A stretch of DNA of 64,000 bases from Ctena decussata (taxonomy: Eukaryota; Mollusca; Bivalvia; Lucinida; Lucinidae): the NCBI GenBank assembly GCA_963989385.1, contig OZ022502.1, positions 49,407,454 to 49,471,453 on the forward strand, read 5' to 3'. Position numbers and translations under genes: made by a program. Within the stretch, counting starts at the first letter, position 1. Each line of letters begins with the position of its first letter. Under the pieces are notes generated by a model. The model ran no database searches, had not been told where the DNA came from, and worked only from the letters and a program-made list of their open reading frames with translations. This document shows, piece by piece, positions 36,364 to 47,971 of the stretch.

Positions 36364-37740
36364 TTATGTCCCCCCACCAAAGGTGAGGGGGGACATATTG
36401 TTTTCAGTGCGGTTCCCGGTGCGTCGGCGTCAGCGTCGGCGTCACACTCTTGTATGCGCGATATCTCTTGAACTAATCGATGGAATTTCACCAAACTTGC
36501 ATGGATATATCATTGGGACAAGCTTAAGAGCTGATTAGATTTTGGTGACCTTGACCTCGTTTTCAAGGTCACAGGGTCGGCGTCACACTCTTGTATGCAC
36601 GATATCTCTTGAACCAATTGATGGAATTTCACCAAACTTGCATGGATATATCATTGGGACAAGCTTAAGAGCTGATTAGATTTTGGTGACCTTGACCTCA
36701 TTTTCAAGGTCACAGGAGGACTTAAATGGCACGAAAATTTCTTGTATGCACAATATCTCCTGAACCAATGGGGGAATTTCACCAAACTTGCATGGATATA
36801 TCTTTTGGACAAGTTTAAGAGCTGATTAGGTTTTGGTGACCTTGACTTTATTTTCAAGGTCACTGCAGGAATTAGATGACAATTTCTTGTACCCATGATA
36901 TCTCTTGAACCAATGGATGGAATTTCACCAAACTTGCATGGATACATCATTGGGACAGGTTTAAGAGCTGAGAATATTTTGGTGACCTTGACCTCATTTG
37001 CAAGGTCACTGGAGGACTAAGATGACAATTTCTTGTAACCACTATATCTCCTGAACCAATGGATGGAATTTCACCAATCTTGCATGGATACATCATTGGG
37101 ACTAGTTTAAGAGCTGATTAGATTTTGGTGACCTTGACCTCTTTTTTAAGGTCACTGGAGGTCTTAGATGACAGTTTCTTGTACCCATGATATCTCTTGA
37201 ACCAATGGATAGAATTTCACCAAACTTGCGTGGATACATCATCAGGGCAGGTTTAAGAGCCTATTATAGTTTTGTGACCTTGACCTCATTTGCAATTTCA
37301 CTGGAGGGCTTAGATGACGGTTTCTTGTACCAACTATATCTCTTGAACCAGTGGATGGAATTTCACCAAACTTATAGGATACATCATTGGGACAAGTTTA
37401 AGAGCTGATTAGATTTTGGTGACCTTGATCTCATTTTCAAGGTCACTGGCAGACTTAGATGACAATTTCTTGTACTCACTGTATCTCCTGAACCAATGGA
37501 TGGAATTTCACCAAACTTGCATGGATATATCATTGGGTCAGCTTTAAGAGCTGGTTAGATTTTGACCTCATTTGCAAGGAAATAGTCATCTATGATGGAT
37601 ATCTTTAGAACCAGTGGATAGATTTTCTCCAAATTTGCCTTGTATTCTGATTGTACAGGTTTTTTACTCATAAGGAGGCATTGGAAATGGGCTGGTGGGG
37701 GGACATCAGTTTTTCTCTGAAAAACATTTCTAGTTGTTTT
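36364..37740 (+). mobile_element. Group II element with ~146-bp units, in intron 2
   Basis: The 5' hairpin is TTATGTCCCCCCACC / GGTGAGGGGGGACATA. Units recur at about 36541, 36683, 36832, 36978 and 37124 (spacing 142-149 bp), with GGTGACCTTGACCTCATTTT and GGAATTTCACCAAACTTGCA. The 3' end has GGTGGGGGGACAT, the hairpin GTTTTTCTCTGAAAAAC and TTTCTAGTTG. Spacing of the unit is unusually regular. Confidence 0.75.
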
Positions 37741-38129
37741 CTGACAATGTTTGTTACAAAGGGGACATCTTTTGGGACTTTCTGTTTGCTTTCCTGGACA
37801 AGGTAGCCCATCCTACAGGGAGTATACTCATAGAGGAAAGAATTTGCTCCTCTAGCAAAGGACTCTGATTGTGAAGGGAGGCAAAAACAAAAATGGTAGA
37901 GTTGCTTCCTCTGGATGTATACCAATACACTCTAAAGTGTATGGATACACCTTCATGGTTTGGCCACCACTTTCACAAGGGAGACAACTTCAACAGAGTA
38001 GTATAAGTGTTCCCATCTCTGCTGGGGGCTCTTTTTAAAGGAAAGACTTTGCTTTCTCATCTACTACAGTGCATAGGATAGAGTCACCTGTGTGATTTCA
38101 AGATAGTGGAAAGTCTTGTCTCACACATC
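37741..38129. repeat. Dispersed repeat also present at 52030-52700
   Basis: TTTCTGTTTGCTTTCCTG, GGCAAAA/AATGG and GCTTCCTCTGGATGTATACC-like phrases at 37741-37935 are matched at 52030-52180 and 52620-52700, where the copy is split by an inverted-repeat element. This gives an uninterrupted version for comparison. Remainder: nothing recognised. Confidence 0.5.
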
Positions 38130-38600
38130 CAGTTACAAGTGAATTCGTTCAAATTTTTTCACTCAATGGCTTCCTAGACAGGATTTAGAAACGTTCATAT
38201 CCATACTAATTGTCATTAGATAACCTTCTTTTTGCTTACCAGCTGTTTTACCAGTACTTTGGCTTTGATTTTCTATCTGAGATGATCATATTTGATTTAT
38301 GACATAGCTTTCTAAGTCACTCATTAAATGATGTAAGTTTACCTCCAGGTTCATACCATTATAAGATTAGTTTCATTGGGAGGTGGCGCTGGTCTGGGAT
38401 ATACATGAGCCCCTGCTCTCTTGCTGTAGTTAATATTAGTAGGTTGGAAAATAATCAATCAGTGGTGTCCAATTGGGATAGGGATCACAGCCCTTGCGTC
38501 TGTCGATCAAGTGGGAAACTCGGCAGAGCCTGGTTTCCCACTTGAAAGGTAGACCCTTGGGTTGTGATCTTATCCCCACTGGGCACCATTGATAGATTCT
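38130..38600. repeat. Intronic repeat, copy 1 (second copy at 45545-45925)
   Basis: It shares GACAGGATTTAGAAAC, a run around TACCAGT..TTTGGCTTTG, and a distal hairpin block CAAGTGGGAAACTCGGCAGA ... CCCACTTGA followed by CTTATCCCCACTGG. Copy 1 also contains a solo group II 3' end (38335-38433) with the hairpin TGAGCCCCTGCTC. 38600-39296 beyond it shows nothing recognised apart from AT-rich sequence. Confidence 0.6.
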
Positions 38601-39296
38601 ATATGTCTCCAGATTAGAGTGATCAGCTCTGGATATGTATCAGTACACCTTAAATGGGGAAACTTAGGTGGTAAAATAATGATTTTTCACATCTCTGTTA
38701 TATAACAGGTAATTTTTTTCATTTTCCTTATTGTTCTCTAGGAAGTTTAGTTGATATGTGTGTTTTGAAGTTTTTACAATTTAATACATTTATTCTTTAC
38801 CCGTGAAAATTTGACAAATGTAATCCATGTAAAAATGCAATAAAAAGTTTTTTTTCAAGCTACTTGAAATAGTGAGCCTTCCATTTACTGTCAGTTTGAG
38901 CTGGTAAGCTTTGACAGTACTGCTGTACGCATTTTAGATAGAAACAAATGCCCTTTGCAGACTGCTGTGGGTCTTAAAACATCACATGCATATATGTAGC
39001 CGTTATACAAAATTTGGCCTCAGTAATGTTAGATTAATATTTGCTACATTAAGTATGTAAGTTAAAACCAACTTAGCAGTTTACCAAAAAAACAAAGAAA
39101 TTTTGCAAGGGAAATAAATTTCGGTTGCATCTTTTCTTTGTTTTTTTGGTAAATTGCATGTTTGAACAGTATTGCATGCAAAAAATGGAAAAAAAAAATA
39201 CTTAAAAAAAATTATCTCCCTGAGCCACTGGGCTGATAAGGCCCAGATTTCATGACTAGTATCCTTAGGCAGGATGATTGAAAATTTATGGTTTTT

Positions 39297-42020
39297 AGCT
39301 CACCTGAGCACGAAGTGCTCAAGGTGAGGTATTGTGATCGGTCTTTGTCCGTCTTCCGTCCGGCGTCCGTCTTCCGTCCGGCGTCAACTTTTGCTTTAAA
39401 CGACTTCTCCTCCAAAACTGCTGGACAAATTTTGAAATAATTTCACACAATGTTCCTTGGGGGACTCTTTACCAAAATTGCTCAAACGGTTCCGCTCCGC
39501 TGAACAATATGGCCGCCAGAGCTAAAAATAGAAAAACCTTTAAACAACTTCTCCTCCAAAACTGCTGGGCAGATTTTGAAATAATTTCACAGAAATGTTC
39601 CTTAGAAGGCCCTTTACCAAAATTGCTCAAACGGTTCTGCTCTGCTGAACAAAATGGCCGCCAGAGCTAAAAATAGAAAAACCTTTAAACGACTTCTCCT
39701 CCAAAACTGCTGGGCAGATTTTGATGTAATTTCACAGAAATGTTTCTTGGGGGACCCTCTACCCAAATTGCTAAAACTGTTCTGCTTTGCTGAACAAAAT
39801 GGCCGCCAGAGCTAAAAATAGAAAGACCTTTAAACGACTTTGCCTCCAAAAGTGCTGGGCAGATTTTGAAATTATTTCACAGAAATTATCCTTAGGAGGC
39901 CCTCTACCAAAATTGCTTAAACGGTTCCGCTCTGCTGAACAAAATGGCCGCCAGAGCTAAAAATAGAAAAACCTTTAAACGACTTCTCCTCCAAAATTGC
40001 TGGGCAGATTTTGATGTAATTTCACACAAATATTCTTTGGGGGACTCTTTACCAAAATTGCTAAAACGGTTCCGCTCTGCTGAACAAAATGGCCGCCAGA
40101 GCTAAAAATACAAAAACCTTTGAACGACTTCTCCTCCAAAACTGCTGAGCAGATTTTGATGTAATTTCACAGAAATGTTCCTTAGGAGACCCTCTACCAA
40201 AATTGCTCAAACGGTTCCGCTCTGCTGAACAAAATGGCCACCAGAGCTAAAAATAGAAAAACCTTTAAACGTCTTCTCCTCCAAAAGTGCTGGGCAGATT
40301 TTCAAATAATTTCGCAGAAATGTTCCTTAGGAGGTCCTTAACCAAAATTTCTCAAACGGTTCTGCTCTGCTGAACAATATGGCCGCCAAAGCTAAAAATA
40401 GAAAAACCTTTAAACAACTTCTTCTCCAAAATTACTTGGCAGATTTTGAAATAATTCCACAGGAATGTTTCTTAGGAGACCCTCTACCAAAATTGCTAAA
40501 ACGAGTCAGCTCCGCCGAACAAAATGGCCCCCAGAGCTAAAAAAAAGAAAAACCTTTAAACGACTTCGCTTCCAAAACTGCTGGGCAGATTTTGAAATAA
40601 AATCACAGAAATGTTTCTTAGGCAGCCCAAAATCAAAATTTCTCAAACGGTTCCGCTCCGCTGATCAATATGGCCGCCAGAGCTAAAAATAGAAATTTAA
40701 ATGACTTCTCCAAAACTACTGGGCAGATTTTAGAAATGTTTCTTAGGAGACCCTCTACCAAAATTGCTAAAACGGTTCTGCTTTGCTGAACAAAATGGCC
40801 GCCAGAGCTAAAAATAGAAAAACCTTTAAACGACTTCGCCTCCAAAAGTGTTGGGCAGATTTTGAAACAATTTCACAGAAATGTTCCTTAGGAGACCCTC
40901 TACCAAAATTTGCTCAAACGGTTCCTCTCTGCTGAACAAAATGGCCACCAGAGCTAAAAATAGAAAAAACCTTGAAACGATTTCGCCTCAAAAAAAATGC
41001 TGGGTAGATTTTGAAATAATTTCACAGAAATGTTCCTTAGGAGACCCTCTACCAAATCAGCTCTACCGGTTCCGATCGGCTGAACAATATGGCCACCAGA
41101 CCTAAAAATAGAAAAACCTTTAAACGACTTCTCCTCCAAAACTGCTGGGAAGATTTTGAAATAATTTCACAGAAATGTTCCTTAGGAGATCCTCTACCAA
41201 ATCAGCTCTGCTGAACAAAATGGCCACCAGAGCTAAATATAGAAAAAACCTTTAAACAACACCTCCTCTAAAGCCAATGGCTTGATTTCAAAATAATTTC
41301 ACAGAAGTGTTTGACTCATGGTTCTAAACAAAAATTGCTGATACAGTTCCACTCTGCTGTACAAAATGGCCGCCAGAGCTAAAAATAGAAATAAATCTTA
41401 GAATGACTCAGAGGGCACAGTTACGATCCAATCATCATGAAACGTGGTCAGAATGTTTATCTTAATGAAATCTAGACCAACTTTGATATTGGGTCATGTG
41501 GGGTCAAAAACTAGGTCACTAGGTCAAATCTTAAAAAAACGTTGTGTACACTCTTGAGGGCACAGTTATGATATAATCTACATGAAACTTTGTTAGAATG
41601 TTTATTTTTATGAAATGTAGACCTGATTTGAAACTGGGCCATGTCAGGTCGAAAACTAGGTCACTATGTCAGTTCTTAGAAAAACCATGTGAAGGCTTTA
41701 GAGGACACAGTTTTGTTCTAATCTTCATGAGACTTTGTCAAAATGTTTTTCTCCTACAAATCTGGACCAAGGCAGCCACTTGGTCATGTCGGGTCAAAAA
41801 CTAGGTCAAACCTTAGAAAAGCATTGTTTACGCTCTAGAGGGCACAGTCTATGAATGTTTATATCCAAGAAATCTAGACCAGGTTTGAAACTGGGTCATG
41901 TGGGGTCAAAAACAAGGTCATTAGGTTAGACGTTAGTCTGTTGGACGTATGGATGTTTCTGAGGTTAAGTTCACAGGATACTCAGGTGAGCGATCCAGGG
42001 CCATCATGGCCCTCTTGTTT
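39297..42020 (+). mobile_element. Group I element 7, mosaic core, in intron 2
   Basis: Left end AGCTCACCTGAGCACGAAGT, right end CTCAGGTGAGCG plus hairpin GGGCCATCATGGCCC and TCTTGTTT. The first two thirds of the core are about 13 units of about 145 bp with AAATGGCCGCCAGAGC and ACTGCTGGGCAGATTTTGA; the last 600 bp switch to the GGGCACAGTT type. The switch is at about 41405. Non-coding. Confidence 0.85.
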
Positions 42021-42887
42021 TTATAAAATCGGCTCTTTAGTTTGGTTGCTATGGCAACTTAGGGTTGCATTGACTTGCAATGGGGAAAATTAAAAAATGG
42101 CATTTACTGCAATCAATATATGGACAATAGTTATATATTTTGTTATCAACTCAACAGACTGTCAGACTGAGACTTTATAGTTGTATATTTTGTATTAGCC
42201 TGTACGAATTGACAGCAATTTTGAACCTATACAAATTTGATAGCAATTTTGAGCTAGAGATCTGGTGAGCTTTGTGGTCAGTGGGCCTCTTGTTATTAAA
42301 AACACACCTTCATTGTAACTTAGCAAGGTTACAAGAGGTCTTATAATACAACTGTTGTACATGTATAATTTTAAAACTAAGAAATTGTTATCCCCAAAAG
42401 TTAAGCTTTTCTTGAGCTGTTTGCACTTTGCAATCTGAATCAACATTGTTTCCCATGTGACTTTCTTGATATTGTGTGACTCAATTTATATAGACTGATA
42501 CTTCAGCAGCAGCATATGTTGTATAATTTAAAATTGATTTTGGGGTAGAATTGCACAAAATTGATATTCTACTCCAAAATCAGTTTATAATCATATACCC
42601 TATTTATTCAGGCATAAGACAGGGTTTTATCTCTAAAAACACCTCAGATATGTAAATCAGTTGTGTGTAATTTGGCTAATAGAAAGGTTTTTCTCTTCCA
42701 AAACAATCCCAAAAATCTAGATCCATCTTGTAAGATGGATCTACATGTTTGGGACTGTCTTGTTGGATGGCTCTAGATTTTTGGGACTGTTTTGGAAGAT
42801 ACAAAAAAAAAAAAGTCATATAACTGAAGAAACGCAGTGAAAAATGAAATCATTTACGCTGACATAACACAACCTTATGTTTTGCAG
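42021..42887. repeat. Intron 2, right end: two small foldback sequences
   Basis: A hairpin GATTTTGGGGTAGAAT / ATTCTACTCCAAAATC lies at about 42535-42582. A second has arms CTTCCAAAACAATCCCAAAA and its complement at about 42694-42713 and 42781-42802 with an inner GATCCATC / GATGGATC stem. A related foldback occurs at 47560-47635. The last bases are the pyrimidine tract and TTTTGCAG acceptor of the next exon. Confidence 0.55.
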
Positions 42888-43039
42888 GCCGTGTGGACTT
42901 GATTCGTTGTTACATGTGTGGGATTGGTTTAAAGGACTGGAGTGCAGATGACGAGCCTTTGTTTGAACACGTCCGCCATTCACCAGACTGCCCATTTTTG
43001 TTCACATTCCTTGGGCAGGATGTACTTGATGCGTACAAG
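42888..43039 (+). CDS. BIR-domain protein, third coding exon (zinc-binding half of the BIR)
   Basis: Begins after TTATGTTTTGCAG with two bases completing the glycine of FFYTG and ends phase 0 at AAG|GTACAT. It encodes 51 residues including C481-x2-C484-x16-H501-x6-C508 (numbering from 33107), the exact BIR zinc ligand spacing. Between them are GLKDW (family: L-x2-W), DDEPLFEH (D-x-P-x2-E-H) and RHSPDCPF. All four ligands are intact, so the fold should be functional. BIR domains bind IAP-binding-motif peptides of caspases and their regulators, or act in mitotic survivin-type proteins; which role applies cannot be read here. No RING finger was found in the window. Only one BIR is present. Confidence 0.92.
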
Positions 43040-43082
43040 GTACATGTATATATATCATCTTCTCCTTTATTGATACTGTTCA

Positions 43083-44869
43083 TTATCCCCCGCCGAAGGC
43101 AGAGGGATATAGTTTTCTCCATGTCCGTCTATCCGTCTGTCTGTCCATCTGTCCTTCCATTCATTCGTCTGTCCTTCCGTCCGTCTGTCCTGAGCCATAA
43201 CTAAGTAACCACTGGACGGAATTTCATGAAACTTATAGTAAGTATATATCACTATAACGCACTGATGCATATGAAGTTTTGTCAGACTGGCTTCAGTAAT
43301 GCGTGAGTTATCCCCCTTTAATTGACTTAAAATCAATGAAATGAGCCGTAACTAAGTAACCACTGGACGGAATATCATGAAACTTAAAATAAGTATATAT
43401 CACTATAACGCGCTGATGCACATAAAGTTTCGTCAGACTGCCTTCAGTAATGCATGAGTAATCCCCCTTTAATTAAATTAAAATCAATGAATTGAGCCAT
43501 AACTATGTAACCACTAGACGGAATTTCATGAATCTTAGAACAAATATATATCACTATAACATGCTGATGCTCATGAAGTTTCGTCAGACTGGCTTCAGTA
43601 ATGCATGAGTTATCCCCCTTTAATTGATGCACATGAAGTTGCGTCAGACTGCCTTCAGTAATGCATGAGTAATCCCCCTTTATTTAACTTAAAATCAATG
43701 AAAAGAGCCATAACTAAGTAACCACTGGAAGGAATTTCATGAAACTTAGAACAAATATATATCACTATAACGTGCTGATGCACATGAAGTTTTATCAGAC
43801 TGGCTTCAGTAATGCATTAGTAATCGCCCTTTAATTGACTTAAATCAATGAATTGAGCCATAACTTAGTAACCAATTACCAAAACTTCATGAAATTTCAA
43901 CTGAATATGTATCACCATATCGTGGATATGCACATAAAGTTTTAGCCGGGCCGGGTAGCGCAATCGGTAGGGCACCTGACTCGTAAGTCAGAGGTCTTGG
44001 GTTCGAATCCCGGTCTGGCCACATACTTTCGTTTCTCCTTCCGCTGTTTCAAGAAGGGCAGTTGTCAGTTACTGGCGAAAGTATGTGCACTTAGTACTGG
44101 TTAACCGCTTAGGAGGTCTAAGCCTGCCCAGGAATAGTGTGGTTAGGTTAACTGACCGGCTCGACATGACCTTAGTTGTTTACCGTGGACGTTAAGCATC
44201 AAATCAACCAACCAACAGAAAGTTTTATCAGAATGGCTTCACTAGTGCATGAGTTATTGCCCTTGAATCAATGTGAGATTGCCAATTCCAGCCATAACCA
44301 AGTTATCAGTGAACAGAATTCTATGAAACTTGTACTAAATATGTATCACCATAACACATTGGTGTATCTCACTTTTTGTCGGAATTGCTTCGGTAAGCAA
44401 TGTGTTATTGCCCTTGAATTCATTTAAAATCACAAATTGAGTCATAACTAAGTAACCAATGAATGGAAATTCATGCAACTTATAATAATTATGTATTGTC
44501 ATGACACAGCAGTGCACATTAAGTTTTGTCATATTCGCTTCAGTAGTGCATGATTTAATGCCTTTGAATTGATTTAAAATCCACAAATTAGCCATTAGTA
44601 AGGTACCAACGAACAAAATATCTTGTAACTGAATTAGAAATGTATCATCGTTGACATAGTGCAGTGATCCTGAGGCAAGTGTTTAAGAAGAACAGCTTCA
44701 GCTAATGCCTTACTTATCTCAGAGTTATAGCCCTTGATTTTATGTACAATCTACAAGTTCAGCCTTATATAAGTAACAAGTGAACAAAGTTTTATGAAAC
44801 TTAAAATAACCCATAAACAAATCGGTGCCACGTTGGCGGGGGATATAAATTCACTGAATTTGCTTGTTA
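43083..44869 (+). mobile_element. Group II element in intron 3, 44 bp after the BIR exon
   Basis: The 5' hairpin is TTATCCCCCGCC / GGCAGAGGGATATAG, followed by a GTCCGTCTGTCC leader. Units of about 150 bp carry GAGCCATAACTAAGTAACCA, ATATATCACTATAACG and CCCCCTTTAATTGA. The 3' end is GGCGGGGGATATA, hairpin AAATTCACTGAATTT and GCTTGTT. SINE family 1 copy C is inserted. It begins nearly at the splice donor. Confidence 0.8.
43945..44218 (+). mobile_element. SINE family 1, copy C
   Basis: Inserted in the array of the 43083-44869 element, flanked by AAAGTTTTA (43936-43944, 44219-44227). Head, body and (ACCA) tail match copy B; the anticodon region is CTCGTAA. Confidence 0.95.
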
Positions 44870-45544
44870 TATATTTGATTTTGTTTTCTTCGTCTCATAC
44901 CTTCTCAAGCGATGCTATGTGATGTTTTACCACAATTGGTGATTAAGATACTTGCATTTTAAGCTATCGCAGTTTGATGTTCCAGTGTAAGATTCTGCCA
45001 TGGCATGGAGGTGTTATAGGTGTATTATTTCATAACAATCGGTGTCAAACACTGTTAAGAAGCATGTTTTAATGAACACAAAACCATGTATTATTACCCA
45101 ATTTACATGCTGTTAATGACCAAAATAATTCCGCCATGCACCGGCCTAGTGCCTCAATCTCCCCTTTCAGTCATAGTACAAAAAATTGGTGGTGGGCTAC
45201 CTTTGTTTTCATACATTAGGTCATCATACCTTTGTACTCTTAAACTACATCATCATGTTGTGACACAGACTTCAAAGCAATGCTGTTTTACGGTTTTTTG
45301 ATGCCAAATGGAGAGTAAAATAAGTATAAAATAAGCATGTAAAAAGCTTTTGGCTTTCAGTCAGTTGTCAAAAGGAAGAATTGGCTTGCGTTTCTTCAAA
45401 TTTACAAAGCCATCTGACTGTTTTTTTTGTTTTGTTTTTTGTAATTTTACCCAATAAAAATGGACAATAAGCAAGGGAAAAACAGGGTTAACACTTGACT
45501 GGAGAAGGTTTAGCCTTATGGGATAAGCTACTTATGAATTGTTC
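44870..45544. other. Intron 3, no recognised feature
   Basis: Mostly AT-rich intronic sequence; nothing supportable. Confidence 0.4.
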
Positions 45545-45925
45545 AAATTTCTTTGCCCGACAGGATTTAGAAACATTCATTTGACATAATAATTGTCATT
45601 GAATAATCTTCCTCTAGCTTACCAGTTATTGTACCAGTTCTTTGGCTTTGTTCGATTTCCAATCTGAGAATGATCATTTAAGATATATGATGTCACTCTT
45701 TGAGCCACTCATTAAATGAGGTCAGAATCAAACAGTCTGCCAAATAATCTTTTTAATATAGGTAAGTGAGAAAACTAATCAATCATTGGTGTCTAGTGGT
45801 TGTAGGGATCCCACCCTCAGGTCTGCCATTCAAGTGGGAAACTCGGCAGAGCCTCATTGCCTACTTGAGCGGTAGACCCTTGGGCTGGAATCTTATCCCC
45901 ACTGGTCACCAGTGATAAGTTCTAT
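45545..45925. repeat. Intronic repeat, copy 2
   Basis: Diverged copy of 38130-38600 without the inserted group II fragment: GACAGGATTTAGAAAC, ACTCATTAAATGA and the distal AAGTGGGAAACTCGGCAGA block followed by CTTATCCCCACTGG are shared. Confidence 0.6.
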
Positions 45926-45931
45926 TTATCC

Positions 45932-46091
45932 TATAGGTGAGAAAAAGTTTAAACTGTACCCATATGGCATTGAGTTGGAGTTCTCCACAACCAAGACAAA
46001 AGATGGAGCCTGTCATCTGGTAGAGATCAAGCTAGAGGGAGACAAGGGAAAAATAGTTTCCTTGCAGGATCAGACTATCTCCCTGTTCTGA
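45932..46091 (+). other. Orphan open stretch directly after the intronic repeat
   Basis: From GGTGAGAAAAAG an open frame of 52 codons reads GEKKFKLYPYGIELEFSTTK... and closes at TGA after ISLF. It has a protein-like composition but no start codon. An acceptor-like TTATCCTATAG precedes it, yet using that acceptor after the BIR exon would select a different frame that stops after 28 codons. It is not recognised and is not joined to the gene model. Confidence 0.25.
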
Positions 46092-47971
46092 GATGAAGGA
46101 CAATATATTAAATGGATGGGTTTGCTATTTTACGTCCTTTTCAATAGGAGTTCAGTCATGTCGAGATGATGAAATGCCAGAGAGGGTGATAATGAAAGGC
46201 TGTTTGCAATGGAACCCTGTATAAGTTTGAAAAAAGATTTCCACCTCCAGTGGCCATGGGAATCAAATCCTGGAGAAGGAGAAGTTAAAATGTATAGTCA
46301 ATTAGGTATGGAAAACTTCATTCATTCCAGATCTCTAGCTTGATCTCTTATCTTTTTATTTTTTCATTACAACAGCAAACACAGGTGTACTTTTATATCA
46401 AGGGAGACAACTCTGATGCACTTGAACCTCTCTACATTAGAGGCCCTTTTCGACTCGAACTAAAGTTCCTACCATAGTAGTATTTTTGGGCATGCGCACT
46501 CGCATTACCAGTTGAACGCCAAAGTTGCTACAATAGTAGATTGTCATGGAAACGGAAATAAATACTGTGCATTTCATAGCCTTTTCCATGCATGTCGTCT
46601 TTAAAAACGATAATTTTATAGATTAAATGATAAAATGTGCCCTAAAACAATGGAAAAGAAACAACTCAGTAAAACAAATACTTGTTGTACACCCACAAAA
46701 CGCGAGAGTCTTCATCGGCCGCCATCTTGCAACTAGAGTAACGGCAGTCCAGACATCGGTTGATCTTTAGTATGTTCATGATGTCATTTTAGTAGCTACC
46801 ATCGCACTTTGACTGGAACTTTAGTTAATATAGTAGCTACTACAGTTCGAGTTGAAGTGGGCCAATGTTATTAATACTGTTGTTGACTTTATTGATCTCA
46901 GCCCACATGGGGTATTGCACACATAAATGGTACTTTGCACCTTTGCTTGTAGCAAAGACTTGGACTAGGGCTCAGTTTGGTTGGAGCAGTTGCTCTTCAC
47001 ACATGTAAACAGCACTGTAGTCACCAAATTGACACATTCTGGCGTCATATAGCATGGACGCAGTATTAAATATGGACTTCAGCTGATGGCACTTAAAATG
47101 TTTATAGCCTTCACAGGGAAATAGATGCAGTGGCTGGAAAGTGATTTTGAATCCTGTGTAAATCATTTTTAGACTCCCTTTTTGTCTTTGGGTGGAAAAA
47201 TTTGACCAAACACTTTCTGCTGGGTAACTTGCTATGTTGGGGAGAAAGCATGGATAGGTACAGACATAGGCTAAAACTACATATCATATGTATTCATTTA
47301 AATGACAGAGATTGTCCCCTTTTTAAACAACCCAAACTAAAACTATATACCATATGAACCACGACACAAGAAAACCAACAAAGGGGTTGTGCGCAAAGCA
47401 CAGACTCAGATCAATCTGGCCATCTGCACAGTCTGATCAGACTCTTTCCTAAGTGCTTAAAAGGTAGCTAAGAGTCTAATCTACCTCCATGCGGAAGGCA
47501 AGACTCTGATCAGACTGGGGCTCATACGTATTTATTTATAGGACAGGGTTTTCACCTTTCAAACAACCCCAGTAATCTAGATCTGTTTACTGAGAGTTAT
47601 ATAGATCTAGTTATTTGGGATTGTTCTGGAAGAGAGAAACATCTAATAAAATAATTATACAAGACTGGTTTAGATATTACCAGAATGACCCTAAATTTCA
47701 GACACCTGAAAAATGGACAATTAGTGTTTGAAAATTTGTAGAAAGTTGATTTCACACACATTAACACATCCAAATGATGCTTAGCGAATGGCAAACATTG
47801 TAGAGCCTGATCAGACTGCAGTTTGATCTGAGTCTTCATTGTTTGCTTGGACCTGTCTGTCCGAATATTTAGGGTCATTACGGTAGAGTTTGGTCTAGAG
47901 GGAGAACCCCTGTCTTATAATCAAATAAATACAGTAAATAAAATTGTTATTTCTTACTTTTATCACAACAG
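46092..47971. mobile_element. Intron 3 remainder with an inverted-repeat element at 46442-46863
   Basis: Within this stretch 46442-46863 has inverted ends GGCCCTTTTCGACTCGAACT and GGCCCACTTCAACTCGAACT (complement of right end), with GGAACTTTAGTT repeats just inside; a 422-bp MITE-like element without a clear target duplication. At 47353-47530 a partial copy of the foldback family of 52182-52617 is seen (ACACAAGAAAACCAACAAAG), and at 47560-47635 a foldback like 42694-42802. Otherwise nothing recognised. Confidence 0.6.
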
